From Phoronis australis (taxonomy: Eukaryota; Phoronida; Phoronidae): DNA of 35,357 bases. The notes beneath the pieces are model-generated. The model saw only the letters and a list, made by a program, of their open reading frames with translations. It searched no databases and had not been told where the DNA came from. The DNA lies in the NCBI GenBank assembly GCA_002633005.1, contig NMRA01001221.1, positions 1 to 35,357 of the forward strand, read 5' to 3'. A program made the translations under genes and the position numbers. Shown one piece after another: positions 11,801-18,775 of the stretch (positions are counted from its first letter, which is position 1; each line of letters starts with the position of its first letter).

Positions 11801-14800
11801 AGGTGAGCATCACACAGACCTAATATTATAGACTACCAATCATATTCAAATAAAAGGTGCGATCTTTTCATTGGCACATCAAGCTGTACAGTATACTGTG
11901 CTCCAGACGAGGACGTCTACCTTCACCTAATGTAGCAGATCTGTCACAAGATCTCCGCTTCTCAGAAATAGATTCTGTTAGATTAGCTAGCGAACACAAC
12001 TATTTAAGAGTTATTACACGGCATAAAACGCGGAACACGTGACTTAACTAGCTTTCACATGAATATCTCACTCAACGGAACAGGCCCTTACTCTCTCTCC
12101 ATAAACCCGCGTTCCGTTCAAGAAGCTAAATTTTTAATGGAACCACAACCCGTAACATAATTGGTCTCCCCAAGATCTTTACTCACATAAGAAGTGATTT
12201 CTGGGTTCGTAAAAAATCAATATGTTATTATTCTTTGCAGGACATGCTTCGAGCATAAAATAACACGCCGTGACAAGCCAAGTTATAGCGCTTGAACTAA
12301 CGCAATAACGAGCTGTCAGCTCTTTCCAAGCGCTAAAATTCTCTGCACTTTGACTAACAAATAATTGAGATAAATTTCATAACAGTAACTGGTTTAAATC
12401 AAAGGTTGTTTTCTGTAACATAAAGGCAGTTGACAGGCGCTGTAGACATTAGTCTATTCTTCTTGTGAAAAGGTTAAGACAGTCGTATTATATAACTGAA
12501 TTGACTCATATACATGCTTTATTGTTGGTTCTTTTCTTTCCAGCAAAATAATGCAAGACCGATGTGAGTTGTAAACCCCGTCTAATAAGCTATGTCATTT
12601 TAGGAAAGGAAGGACCAGTTGGTTACGGATTTCCCGGTCGTGATGGGGAGCCCGGCCCACCAGGAAGGGCAGGAAACCCAGGTTCTCCAGGTTTCCCCGG
12701 AGACGACGGTCCCAAAGGAGACAAGGGTGATACTGGCGCAGGCGAACCTGGACCCCCCGGTGAACTGGGACAACCTGGATTTCCAGGACGAGAAGGCAGG
12801 CCTGGTCCCCCAGGTCCACGAGGTAGTGATGGGTTCGGATTACCCGGACCTCCTGGCCCCAAGGGAGACGAAGGTGCTGGATTTCCAGGACTTCAAGGAC
12901 CGGAAGGTACTAAGGGAGAGCGCGGAGATCCAGGCCCTAGAGGTCCCCCAGGTCAGAAAGGAGAATCAGGATTGCCTGGATTTGACGGTCGTGACGGAAA
13001 TCCTGGAGTTGGCTCGAAAGGGGAAAAGGGAGAACCTGGTCAGTTTGTACCTGTAGCTGGTCCTCCCGGCAGGCCGGGGTCTCCAGGTGAACCTGGACAA
13101 GGTGTTGAAGGTCCCAAGGGATCAAAGGGCGAGCAGGGTCGACCCGGACGACCAGGTGGCGAAGGTACCCCAGGAGCTCCAGGAAAGCCCGGCCCTTCCG
13201 GTGCACCCGGAAACCCAGGAACGCCAAGTGAGTGTATGATGATAGCGTGAGCCCCTCTATCAAAATGACTTCAGTTTATGTTATGTCAAGCTGTTGCTAA
13301 TGTCATGTCAAGAGCAATGAAATTCGGTTTCCGAGATAAGTGACCTCTGTAACAACTTTGCCATTTTCCATTGTTCACCTCTCGTGAAGTGAATCGGATC
13401 TTTATCGCATATTAAACAACCAACCTGTTTTTGTGGTTAAAACCATCACTCTCGGTGGCTAATACTGCCGATTGTTTTCCTATAATCTCCAAATGATTCC
13501 TCAGCACTCCTCTTTTTAAAAATTGATCTGTGCATGTCTGAAATTAGGACTGAGGTGTAGTTTCATTAGTGGACACGTGTCATGACGAGAGTTAAAGAAG
13601 AAATTTTAGCACGTAAAACTTGTTGTTTTCCCAGTTGCTTTCAGTATTTAAAATCTTTTTGATAAAATAAACACAGAAGTAGCAGGTAGATAAAAGATTC
13701 GGGGTTGGTAGTAGAACCCCTTCTAGCGGCCGCAGAATACATGCACTTGCCACGGAACGGGTCTCTTACCATGCACTGCAAGAGCTCTTACCACCGCACT
13801 GCAAGGACCGTGTGGTACATGGTACGTGGCAATTGTACTTGTGAGAGGTTGCAGTTCAGCTTACAAGGTAAGGGTAGTATATGTACCGGTCCATTATTAG
13901 TAAGTTGTCAGTCGGCCGTGGCAAGCGATGGATTTCTTACGCTGCAATTGTGAAAATACGCTGTTCCAGAGATAGAACTAGATGGTTACGACTATTGTAA
14001 CATTTGATCGCGCTCAAATCATTTTTGTTCATTTAATTTCTCAGGTCCGTCGAATTATGTAGGAGGCGGACGAACTGCTTTCGTCTACGCTCGTCACAGC
14101 CAAAGCGCGTACGTTCCTCTATGTGATGATGACCATATCACGTTGTGGGAGGGGTATAGCTTGCTTCATACCGAGGATGACGGTCGAGCTAATGTGCAAG
14201 ACCTGGGTAAGACCACGAGATACTCTTTCATGATTTTCACTTCATCTAGCTTAAAACATTGATCTATAGTAGTTTTAAATCGGCACTTTGCAGGGCTTTA
14301 ACACCACCTAGTGTTACTCGAGATCTTCGTTGAAGGAATGGCTCACAGTCAAAAGCACGTCCATTTGCTTCCCCATTGCAGACAATTGCTGCACCAACTC
14401 AATATCATTTGTCTTTTAACCAGGATCTGCTGGTTCCTGCCTGAGGGAGTTCAGTCCCATGCCCTTTATGTTCTGCGGTATTCGTAATCGGTGCTACTAC
14501 GCAAGCCGAACTGCCGCCTCTTATTGGTTGTCAACTAACAGAACTGCTCCTCTGGCGCCCGTGTCAGCCAGTGAAATCCTGCCATATGTCGGCCGCTGCG
14601 CCGCCTGTTACGCCACCTCTCAGCCCATCGCCGTGCACAGCCAAAATAAGAGAGCTCCCGACTGTCCTGACGGTTGGAGACAGCTGTGGGAAGGATTCAG
14701 TTTTGTTATGGTGAGTATCTTTAAAAAATCACATACAGACAGCTTTAGTGACTGAAGTACATCCAAATCTCAAATTTTCACAATCAAACGCACGTAGCCT

Positions 14801-15781
14801 ACCATTCGATCGGTACCTGGTTGGTTTTCATTTATGTTTTCGAACGAGCTCAAAGCAAATTGTCATAGGGGCCGTTACTTTGGACTGCCATCAAATATCA
14901 AGTTTTTTAAAACAAGTGCGAATTCAAACCTTATTGTCAGATATTTTCGTAAGTTAATGCTCTACTCATATGTACTCCAATGCACGTAAGATTTTAAAAG
15001 CAAATAATCAGTTTCCCACGTTTCGGCTGACCCCCATCTCCGCTGAGCACTCAATCCGTGCCAGTATGTAGCCTTCATGGTGAGGATCAAAACGTGTATT
15101 CGAAGTTTTTTTAATGGGATTGAGATCCGTTTGGTTAAGCATAGATTTTAATAATATTTATTAATCACGTTTCCTTCGCCGATGTACGACAGATCATGTG
15201 TTCGCCCGGACCTTATCGGAAGATTAAACTGATCAGTGTTGGACTTGACTGATAGGTGTATAAAGCCTGGACCCTATTGAGAGTTATACATGTACGTTTG
15301 ATAGCTGCAATGACATTGCGTCAACACACGTCATGTTGTTGTTATTGAACAATTTATATGACGTTATGCAACAATTAAACTTATTCAGTTTTGAAGTTTT
15401 ATGCAACCCACCACAAAATTGTCTATAAATATTTTACCACAATAATAAGACGTGATCAGTTTGGATCATTTCCCGAATTCGTAACAAGTGTTTGTTTTCC
15501 AGCATTCCGTTGGCGCGATGGGTGGTGGTCAGGATCTGGCGAGTCCCGGAAGTTGCCTCGAGAAATTCCGCACTAACCCCTACATAGAATGTAATTCGCG
15601 CGGCGAGTGTCATTCCTTCTCCGACAAGTTCACGTACTGGCTTGTTCACGCCGAACAGCAAGATGACCCTCCGAGATTTCCTGTGAGGCCTAAGACCCTG
15701 AGGGTTGGAGAAATTATGAACAACATGGGTCGTTGCAGGGTTTGCATCATGGATCCAGACGCACAGAAAGTGACACCATAA
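2724..15781 (+). CDS. Type IV collagen-like chain, short-chain type (3' part of gene, 11 exons)
   Basis: Structural extracellular matrix protein. Three chains form a triple helix and the NC1 domains trimerise to nucleate and link it. Exons: 2724-2858, 3575-3619, 6676-6801, 7691-7798, 8411-8486, 10519-10571, 11730-11802, 12604-13227, 14045-14206, 14424-14710, 15503-15781. They sum to 1968 nt (655 codons and TAA), stay in frame and use GT-AG sites throughout. Visible residues 1-413 are Gly-X-Y repeats with small interruptions (one GPAN, several Gly-X dipeptides, one GQFVPVA). Residues 414-655 are the NC1 with two C4 repeats and 12 cysteines. NC1 signatures CYYASR, GGGQ and IECN..CH favour the alpha2-like subclass. 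A cysteine triplet (GIPGCDG) sits in exon 7691-7798. The 5' end, with signal peptide and any 7S region, is outside the window. The alternatives are a classical alpha2-type collagen IV or a spongin short-chain collagen relative; I favour the latter because of the helix length and NC1 changes (see findings). Confidence 0.93.
2859..3574. other. Intron, no other feature seen
   Basis: 716 bp with donor GTAAGT and acceptor TTTTCCATTTTAG. Nothing else is recognisable. Confidence 0.85.
3575..3619 (+). CDS. Collagen exon b: 5 Gly-X-Y triplets
   Basis: 45 bp, 15 residues ([15 protein letters not shown]). The donor is GTTCGT, weaker than the others but exactly at the triplet boundary. The GSPGER hexapeptide has the GxPGER form of integrin I-domain binding sites in collagens; whether it is used here is inference. 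Confidence 0.88.
3620..5255. other. Intron sequence, first part
   Basis: No exon, RNA gene or clear transposon was recognised. The open frames at 3766-4202 on both strands show no domain and overlap each other. An 18-bp stretch at 4078-4095 also occurs inverted at 18456-18473. Confidence 0.5.
5256..5836. mobile_element. Foldback/MITE-like element with 47-bp inverted arms
   Basis: The arms 5256-5302 and 5790-5836 are inverted copies that match at 45 of 47 positions, beginning CTCGTCCCCAAGCCTC and ending TTTGAG. They enclose 487 bp without a recognisable coding sequence. Outside the arms a weaker similarity (GACTCGT) continues for about 20 bp, so the true ends may lie slightly further out. No target duplication could be fixed. 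It sits in the long collagen intron 3620-6675. Confidence 0.8.
5903..6023 (+). repeat. Dispersed repeat, copy 1
   Basis: About 120 bp similar to 15266-15389 in the opposite orientation. Shared blocks include ATAAGTTTGATTGTTGCAT, an AACAATAACAACGTGACG-like block, GTATAACT and a terminal GGGCCCAGG or GGGTCCAGG. No coding potential. It lies directly left of the TTAA-flanked element, which may have inserted into or beside it. Confidence 0.65.
6034..6544 (-). mobile_element. Small TTAA-flanked DNA transposon with THAP remnant (Kolobok-like)
   Basis: TTAA stands at 6034-6037 and 6541-6544. Just inside are inverted ends sharing GGAGAATGCCACCC (left 6039-6052, right 6527-6540), with one extra A on the left. 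The 503 bp between carry a minus-strand THAP-domain reading frame (6131-6367). TTAA duplications together with a THAP-containing protein are features of the Kolobok superfamily; P-type elements also carry THAP but make 8-bp duplications, and piggyBac uses TTAA but lacks THAP. The element is far too short to encode a whole transposase, so it is a non-autonomous or internally deleted copy in a collagen intron. Confidence 0.72.
6131..6367 (-). pseudogene. THAP zinc-finger remnant of a transposase
   Basis: The frame encodes about 78 residues of a THAP DNA-binding domain. Counting from the TTG codon at 6367, the C2CH ligands are Cys3, Cys8, Cys59 and His62, with the conserved Trp at 35 (RKWLALV) and Phe after the His (GRHF). 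There is no in-frame ATG at the start; upstream in-frame residues continue to a Cys-Arg-Ala stretch, while an ATG lies in a neighbouring frame. The protein stops at a TAG soon after the second zinc ligand pair, without the AVPTIF-type box and without any catalytic domain. It is read as a truncated transposase N-terminus. A domesticated THAP gene is unlikely given the flanking TTAA and inverted ends. Confidence 0.75.
6676..6801 (+). CDS. Collagen exon c: 14 Gly-X-Y triplets
   Basis: 126 bp, 42 residues from GLDGRVGPI to GLDGFR, uninterrupted. Acceptor GATGTTTTAG, donor GTGAGT, phase 0 at both ends. It is preceded by the longest intron of the visible gene (3056 bp), which has collected the two transposable elements described above. 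Confidence 0.95.
6802..7690. other. Intron, one ambiguous base
   Basis: 889 bp with donor GTGAGT and acceptor TTTATTTTAG. It contains the only N of the window (7286). Open frames on both strands across 7043-7421 are mutually overlapping and show no domain. Confidence 0.75.
7691..7798 (+). CDS. Collagen exon d: 12 triplets with a helix cysteine
   Basis: 108 bp, 36 residues, phase 0 at both ends, donor GTCAGT. It contains the triplets [10 protein letters not shown] Gly-Cys-Asn/Asp-Gly triplet is a landmark close to the start of the helix in vertebrate alpha1 and alpha2 chains (GIPGCNGTKG in alpha1). If homologous, the distance from here to the NC1 is about 1000 residues shorter than in classical chains. 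The cysteine could form an inter-chain or inter-molecule disulfide. Confidence 0.95.
7799..8410. other. Intron with a short AT-rich simple repeat
   Basis: 612 bp. An ATT/ATC-rich trinucleotide-like patch lies around 8003-8072. Nothing else is recognisable. Acceptor TATCTTTTAG. Confidence 0.75.
8411..8486 (+). CDS. Collagen exon e, with GPAN interruption
   Basis: 76 bp: 25 codons plus the first base of a split Gly codon. It reads [13 protein letters not shown] then [12 protein letters not shown]. The four-residue unit GPAN is the first break in the regular repeat. Donor GTGAGA. From this exon onward the gene changes from phase-0 to split-Gly junctions. Confidence 0.93.
8487..10518. other. Intron, contains a tRNA-like remnant
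   Basis: 2032 bp. The only recognisable content is the tRNA-like segment at 10281-10368. The open frames near 8709-9156 and 9965-10196 have no domain and no splice context. Acceptor ATTTTTCAG. Confidence 0.65.
10281..10368 (-). repeat. tRNA-derived SINE or tRNA pseudogene remnant
   Basis: On the minus strand 10286-10302 reads GTGGTTTCAAGTTCCAC: a T-arm with canonical T-loop TTCAAGT and four paired stem bases. About 50 bases upstream on that strand, ATCTCAGTAAGGAGG (around 10350-10365) resembles an A-box. The spacing fits pol III promoter architecture. The other arms do not fold into a functional tRNA, so a decayed tRNA-derived element is the best reading. Confidence 0.5.
10519..10571 (+). 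CDS. Collagen exon f
   Basis: 53 bp: completes a split Gly, then 17 codons ([17 protein letters not shown]), ending in phase 0 with donor GTAGGC. The frame joins exon e and exon g without a break in the Gly periodicity. Confidence 0.93.
10572..11729. other. Intron, no other feature seen
   Basis: 1158 bp with donor GTAGGC and acceptor TTTCTACGCAG. The overlapping open frames at 11148-11607 look like chance frames. Confidence 0.75.
11730..11802 (+). CDS. Collagen exon g
   Basis: 73 bp: 24 codons (GPAGDVGLP to GEQGPP) plus the first base of a split Gly, donor GTGAGC. Uninterrupted repeat. Confidence 0.94.
11803..12603. other. Intron, no other feature seen
   Basis: 801 bp ending in acceptor GTCATTTTAG. 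No repeat or RNA gene was recognised. Confidence 0.75.
12604..13227 (+). CDS. Collagen exon h: large fused helix exon with frequent interruptions
   Basis: 624 bp, 208 residues, an unusually large helix exon compared with the 45-135 bp exons before it, as if several introns had been lost. The repeat is broken six times by a lone Gly-X (GY, GA, GF, GA, GV, GQ) and once by GQFVPVA. The frame ends ...GNPGTPS across the donor GTGAGT. It contains GERGDP, which carries an RGD string inside the helix. The open frame extends upstream to 12564 only because the intron lacks stops there; the acceptor at 12601-12603 and the Gly phase fix the start. Confidence 0.95.
13228..14044. other. Intron between helix and NC1, no other feature seen
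   Basis: 817 bp with donor GTGAGT and acceptor TTTAATTTCTCAG. The open frame at 13705-13953 shows no collagen or other domain. Confidence 0.75.
14045..14206 (+). CDS. NC1 exon 1: first C4 repeat, N-terminal part
   Basis: 162 bp. After [10 protein letters not shown] it shows the NC1 entry motif ARHSQ, the first cysteine (VPLC), LWEGYSLL and NVQDLG. These match the conserved RHSQ, C, L..GYSLL and QDLG positions of the first C4 repeat. Acceptor TTTCTCAG, donor GTAAGA, split Gly at the end. Confidence 0.96.
14424..14710 (+). CDS. NC1 exon 2: end of first and start of second C4 repeat
   Basis: 287 bp. Motifs in order: AGSCL, MPFMFC, CYYASR, SYWLST, RCAAC, IAVHSQ, C-P-x-GW, LW.GFSFVM. Seven or so residues around TAPLAPV form the segment that holds Met93 in human chains; here it is shorter and has no methionine. 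After ASR the usual Asn-Asp is Thr-Ala. Donor GTGAGT follows the ATG (Met) codon, phase 0. Confidence 0.97.
14711..15502. other. Last intron, holds copy 2 of the dispersed repeat
   Basis: 792 bp with donor GTGAGT and acceptor TTTGTTTTCCAG. The dispersed repeat lies at 15266-15389; the rest is featureless. Confidence 0.75.
15266..15389 (-). repeat. Dispersed repeat, copy 2
   Basis: Inverted relative to the copy at 5903-6023. On the minus strand it reads ATAAGTTTAATTGTTGCATA, then AACAACAACATGACG, GTATAACT and GGGTCCAGG in the same order and spacing. Roughly 70 to 75 percent alike by eye, so an old family. Confidence 0.65.
15503..15781 (+). CDS. NC1 exon 3: second C4 repeat and stop
   Basis: 92 codons and TAA at 15779-15781. 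Motifs: [30 protein letters not shown], then TLRVGEI and RCRVC followed by a ten-residue tail [11 protein letters not shown]. The TLKAG segment that carries hydroxylysine 211 in human chains reads TLRVG, so the lysine is an arginine. Four cysteines of the second repeat are present here plus one carried by the previous exon and the last in RCRVC, giving 12 in the domain. Confidence 0.97.
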   Translation, partial: HSVGAMGGGQDLASPGSCLEKFRTNPYIECNSRGECHSFSDKFTYWLVHAEQQDDPPRFPVRPKTLRVGEIMNNMGRCRVCIMDPDAQKVTP

Positions 15782-16508
15782 GCATTTGCGACCCTTCACA
15801 AAATATGAATACTCACACGTTAATGATTGGTAGAATGGATGAAATGAGTACAGTATTAGACTGTGCATGTAGCTGACCTTTTTCACATAACGAAACATAA
15901 TGCATGCGCATGCACGAACACGGATTTGTGGAATATTCTACATGCTCGCCACCTGTTGGCTGGAAATGCACATGTGATGTCTACCTCCATCCGTGAAAAG
16001 GCCAAAGGATACTTAAAGTTACTTTGTAGTTACTGTATAATAGCCATCGGTTAGCAGGGTTAAACGTGTGCTTTAGAAAAATGCACATCTAACTACTTTT
16101 GCTTAACCAAACTGACGTCAAAATTTTGAACTAAAGGCCAATGAATGAACATTTATATTCTAAATCTGTGCTTGTAACGACTACAATGCATGCATACATT
16201 GCGGTGTTATTTCTGGAGTCATCTGTTAAGACAGTGAAATTTTGCAGCATCCTGCACTAGTTTTTGCAAATTGTTAAACTCATTTCTGTTTCGTTTTAAT
16301 TTCCAGTTTACATCTAATATCTTAAGAATAGCAGTCAACCACTTGTTACAATATAACCGATTGTGTACTTTTCAAAGATGTGAATTCGAAAATGTTGCAA
16401 CTGAGTTTCGTAGGACGAGTGCTGAGAAAGTATTTAGAATATATTGACACCAGAAAATAGTTCATCATTATGAAGACGTGTCTGAGCTATGTGTTCCACG
16501 TGATTTAG
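15782..16508 (+). other. Collagen 3' UTR and downstream flank
   Basis: No AATAAA occurs in the first 700 bp after the stop. The nearest poly(A)-like signals are ATTAAA at 16805-16810, inside the right arm of the inverted-repeat element, and AATAAA at 17307-17312. The transcript end cannot be fixed from sequence. Confidence 0.5.
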
Positions 16509-16832
16509 GCCCTGTCCACACAACCTCGCTTTAATTTGAAAACTCTTTTTTTTTCAAAACGTTCTACATCTTCACGTACCGTTTTCTTATCATTTTAAAA
16601 GAGTTCAACACCCTCTTGAGTCGTGCTCGAATGTTTGTGAAATATATTGTCTCCTCATGAATACGCATTTTTTTCTTGCGTTTTCCCTTCACACGAATAC
16701 GCTGAAACAATCGTAATGTTTGCGATTTCAAGACATTGCGTTTTCGTTTGTGAACACTTGTGCACGGAAGCCACATCCAAAAGGAAAAAGTGTTGCGTTT
16801 TCAAATTAAAATGGGAGTCGCGTGGATAGGGC
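16508..16832. mobile_element. MITE-like element with about 35-bp inverted ends
   Basis: The left end begins GGCCCTGTCCACACAACC and continues CTTTAATTTGAAAAC. The right end read in reverse begins GCCCTATCCACGCGACTC and continues TTTTAATTTGAAAAC. About 80 percent of 35-40 positions match by eye. The 325-bp body has no coding frame. Elements with such GCCCTGTCCAC-type ends and GCGTTTTC interiors are familiar short DNA-transposon derivatives in animal genomes. No target duplication is clear. Confidence 0.72.
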
Positions 16833-17530
16833 GTTTTGTTGTGCTGTATTCACTGGGTGTAAGACACTCGCCAAACAGCAAGATCACACACAAGTCTTGA
16901 CGACATGTGAACATGCATTCAAAGTGAAGCAGGTGATCACACACACAAGTATTACTTGAAATTGTCTTGCGTCTGTCAAGCACCACCTAGTGAGTTTAGA
17001 GTCACCCATCCATACTGTACATCACTAATGGCTTCCACTTTAACTGTCAATTCACAGCAACACCTTTTACAAATGTGAACATATTCCGTGTTATCCCCAA
17101 ACAAAACTAAGAATTAACGACAAACAATAACATTGTTGAAACCTTTCCATACACTGAAAACTGATTTTCATCCACAAAATGATAAATCGTGGGCAAAGAA
17201 AAAGATATGAGGAGCTACCGACTGAAACATGGTTGGTTAACTCTTCCAAAATTAAAGTAGGTTTAGGTCTACACTGAAACAGTTATACTATCAAAATAGG
17301 CTATGTAATAAATGCCAGAAATACCGAGCAAGCGCACGTATTTCCAATATCGTCATTGCCTGTCTCTCGGCGAGACATTCTGGTCTGCATCTCTAAGCAT
17401 TCTAATTAAATGATTGACTAAATATCACTGCTAATCACTAGATTACCAATGATTAATCCTTCCGCATTTGCGCAGTAATTGCACTGAAGTATCTTGTTGC
17501 CATGAAGCAATTTTTCTCATTAGCGAGCGA
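16833..17530. other. Intergenic, AT-rich, no gene seen
   Basis: Contains AATAAA at 17307-17312, which might terminate the collagen transcript. No coding exon or transposon is recognisable. Confidence 0.45.
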
Positions 17531-17645
17531 TTGGTTGCAGCCAAATAAATACACAGTGTTGTCGAGACGTAACGGTGATTTGAAAGTTCCTTCGAGCTTT
17601 CACTCAACGGATATTAGAAAATGTAATTTAGAATAGCAGGTAAGT
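17530..17645 (+). promoter_or_regulatory. Possible promoter and short first exon
   Basis: An inverted CCAAT box (ATTGG, 17530-17534) is followed by a TATA-like CCAAATAAATA (17541-17551) and, about 90 bp on, a consensus splice donor CAG/GTAAGT with the exon ending at 17639. A transcript starting near 17572 would have a 5' exon of about 70 nt. It could serve the coding exon at 22077, whose acceptor lies 4.4 kb away. This rests only on motifs; no transcript evidence exists here. Confidence 0.28.
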
Positions 17646-18480
17646 AAATTTCTTTCAATTATAATAACATTTTTAGTGGCAATTTTTGCTTGAATATAAT
17701 CTGACTTATCAAGTGAAATTTTTATCGTCTCGAAATGGTGTTGTTCCTTTCTTTTTTCTAAATAAAATGCAACATTTTGAGAAACCAGCTTGAAATAATG
17801 TTTTGTTACATACTAGTAGCTGATGATTTGATTGAGAAATTTCCCAATGGGATGTTTACATAACGGTTGTTCTTTTTAAAATAATTTTACATGTACCATC
17901 ATTGGATGCCGGCTGGAAACTGCTCAGTAATAACACTACTTTTTGGCCATAGTAACAGGAGAAAGTTGAAAATAAAAACTGCGAGGCCACTCATAATCGG
18001 TTTACTGACATAAAACCATCATCAGAAAGCAATGTCACTAATCGGCTATACAGCCAAAACACTACCCTCTGACACAGCGCCACCAGTATTGAAAAGTGGC
18101 CCTGTGGAAACATGATGCACAACGCACGGAATTCCGTGTGTGGGCATCAAAACGCATGCTTTGGTCAGAAGTATACCGATCACATCGCTACCACTTGAAC
18201 ACGCCATTATGCCCTGTACTTGTTTGGGCTTAAGCCACTGGATCAGGGTTCCTTGATTTTGTTTATTTCGATCACTGCCGTTTTAATAAATTACAACTAT
18301 TCGAGTTCAAGGTGATCGCCTATTCTACGCAGCAGTAAACTGAACGGTATTTTACAGATTTTAACCAATGGGATGACTGAATGTTATGACGTCGGTTTCA
18401 TTACTTTAACCAATGAGAAGCCTGTGACGTTAAACAACACTCCAAAGTGATACCTTTCGTAGCACTGCGAAAGAGTGTAA
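17646..18480. other. Non-coding, probably partly Penelope-like 3' sequence
   Basis: No gene seen. The part nearest 18480 may be the 3' untranslated end of the minus-strand Penelope-like fragment. Confidence 0.4.
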
Positions 18481-18486
18481 CAAAAC

Positions 18487-18775
18487 ACTTAATGAACACC
18501 ACAATGCATGAGTAGTACTGGTAAGGGACAAAACAGTGACCAGAACAACTCAAAACCATATGACCCATCATTTCTGTTGAGTGAGCTCTCATCATGAGTC
18601 TGTTTGAAGTGAATAGATTCACGGATAAACAGTTTGAACTTGTTAGGGTCTTTGTCTATCTCATGACCAGTCAACACAAAGTGTGCAAAAATACCACTGT
18701 TTGGGGTGTTTAGCACACTCATTGACTCTTGTTTGCAAGACCCTAATTGCCATGCCTATATAAAAGTCATCACAG
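18487..18775 (-). mobile_element. Penelope-like retroelement fragment, GIY-YIG endonuclease end
   Basis: Read on the minus strand, one frame gives DDFYIGMAIRVLQTRVNE (about 18720-18770), containing the YIG motif and its following Arg. After a frameshift near 18705-18715 another frame gives IFAHFVLTGHEID, then RESIHF and SLNRNDGSYGFELF. The order YIG, R..L..R..EH-like, H...TGH.ID, ESIHI, LNRD.G.Y is the signature of the C-terminal GIY-YIG endonuclease of Penelope-like elements. The reverse transcriptase part is absent: an in-frame stop lies just upstream of the YIG. It is a dead fragment. Confidence 0.8.

Noticed and set aside
12564-12603. ATG at 12564 as the start of a separate short collagen
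   Set aside because: The Gly-split acceptor at 12603 continues exon 11730-11802 exactly in phase, and the preceding codons are non-collagenous intron.
12595-13263. Antisense and other-frame collagen-like frames opposite the large helix exon
   Set aside because: The reverse complement of GGNCCN-rich collagen coding also reads Gly/Pro-rich. Splice sites, phase and NC1 continuity fix the plus-strand frame.
15434-15898. 154-codon minus-strand frame over the last NC1 exon
   Set aside because: Shadow of the strongly supported plus-strand NC1 coding exon; no recognisable domain.
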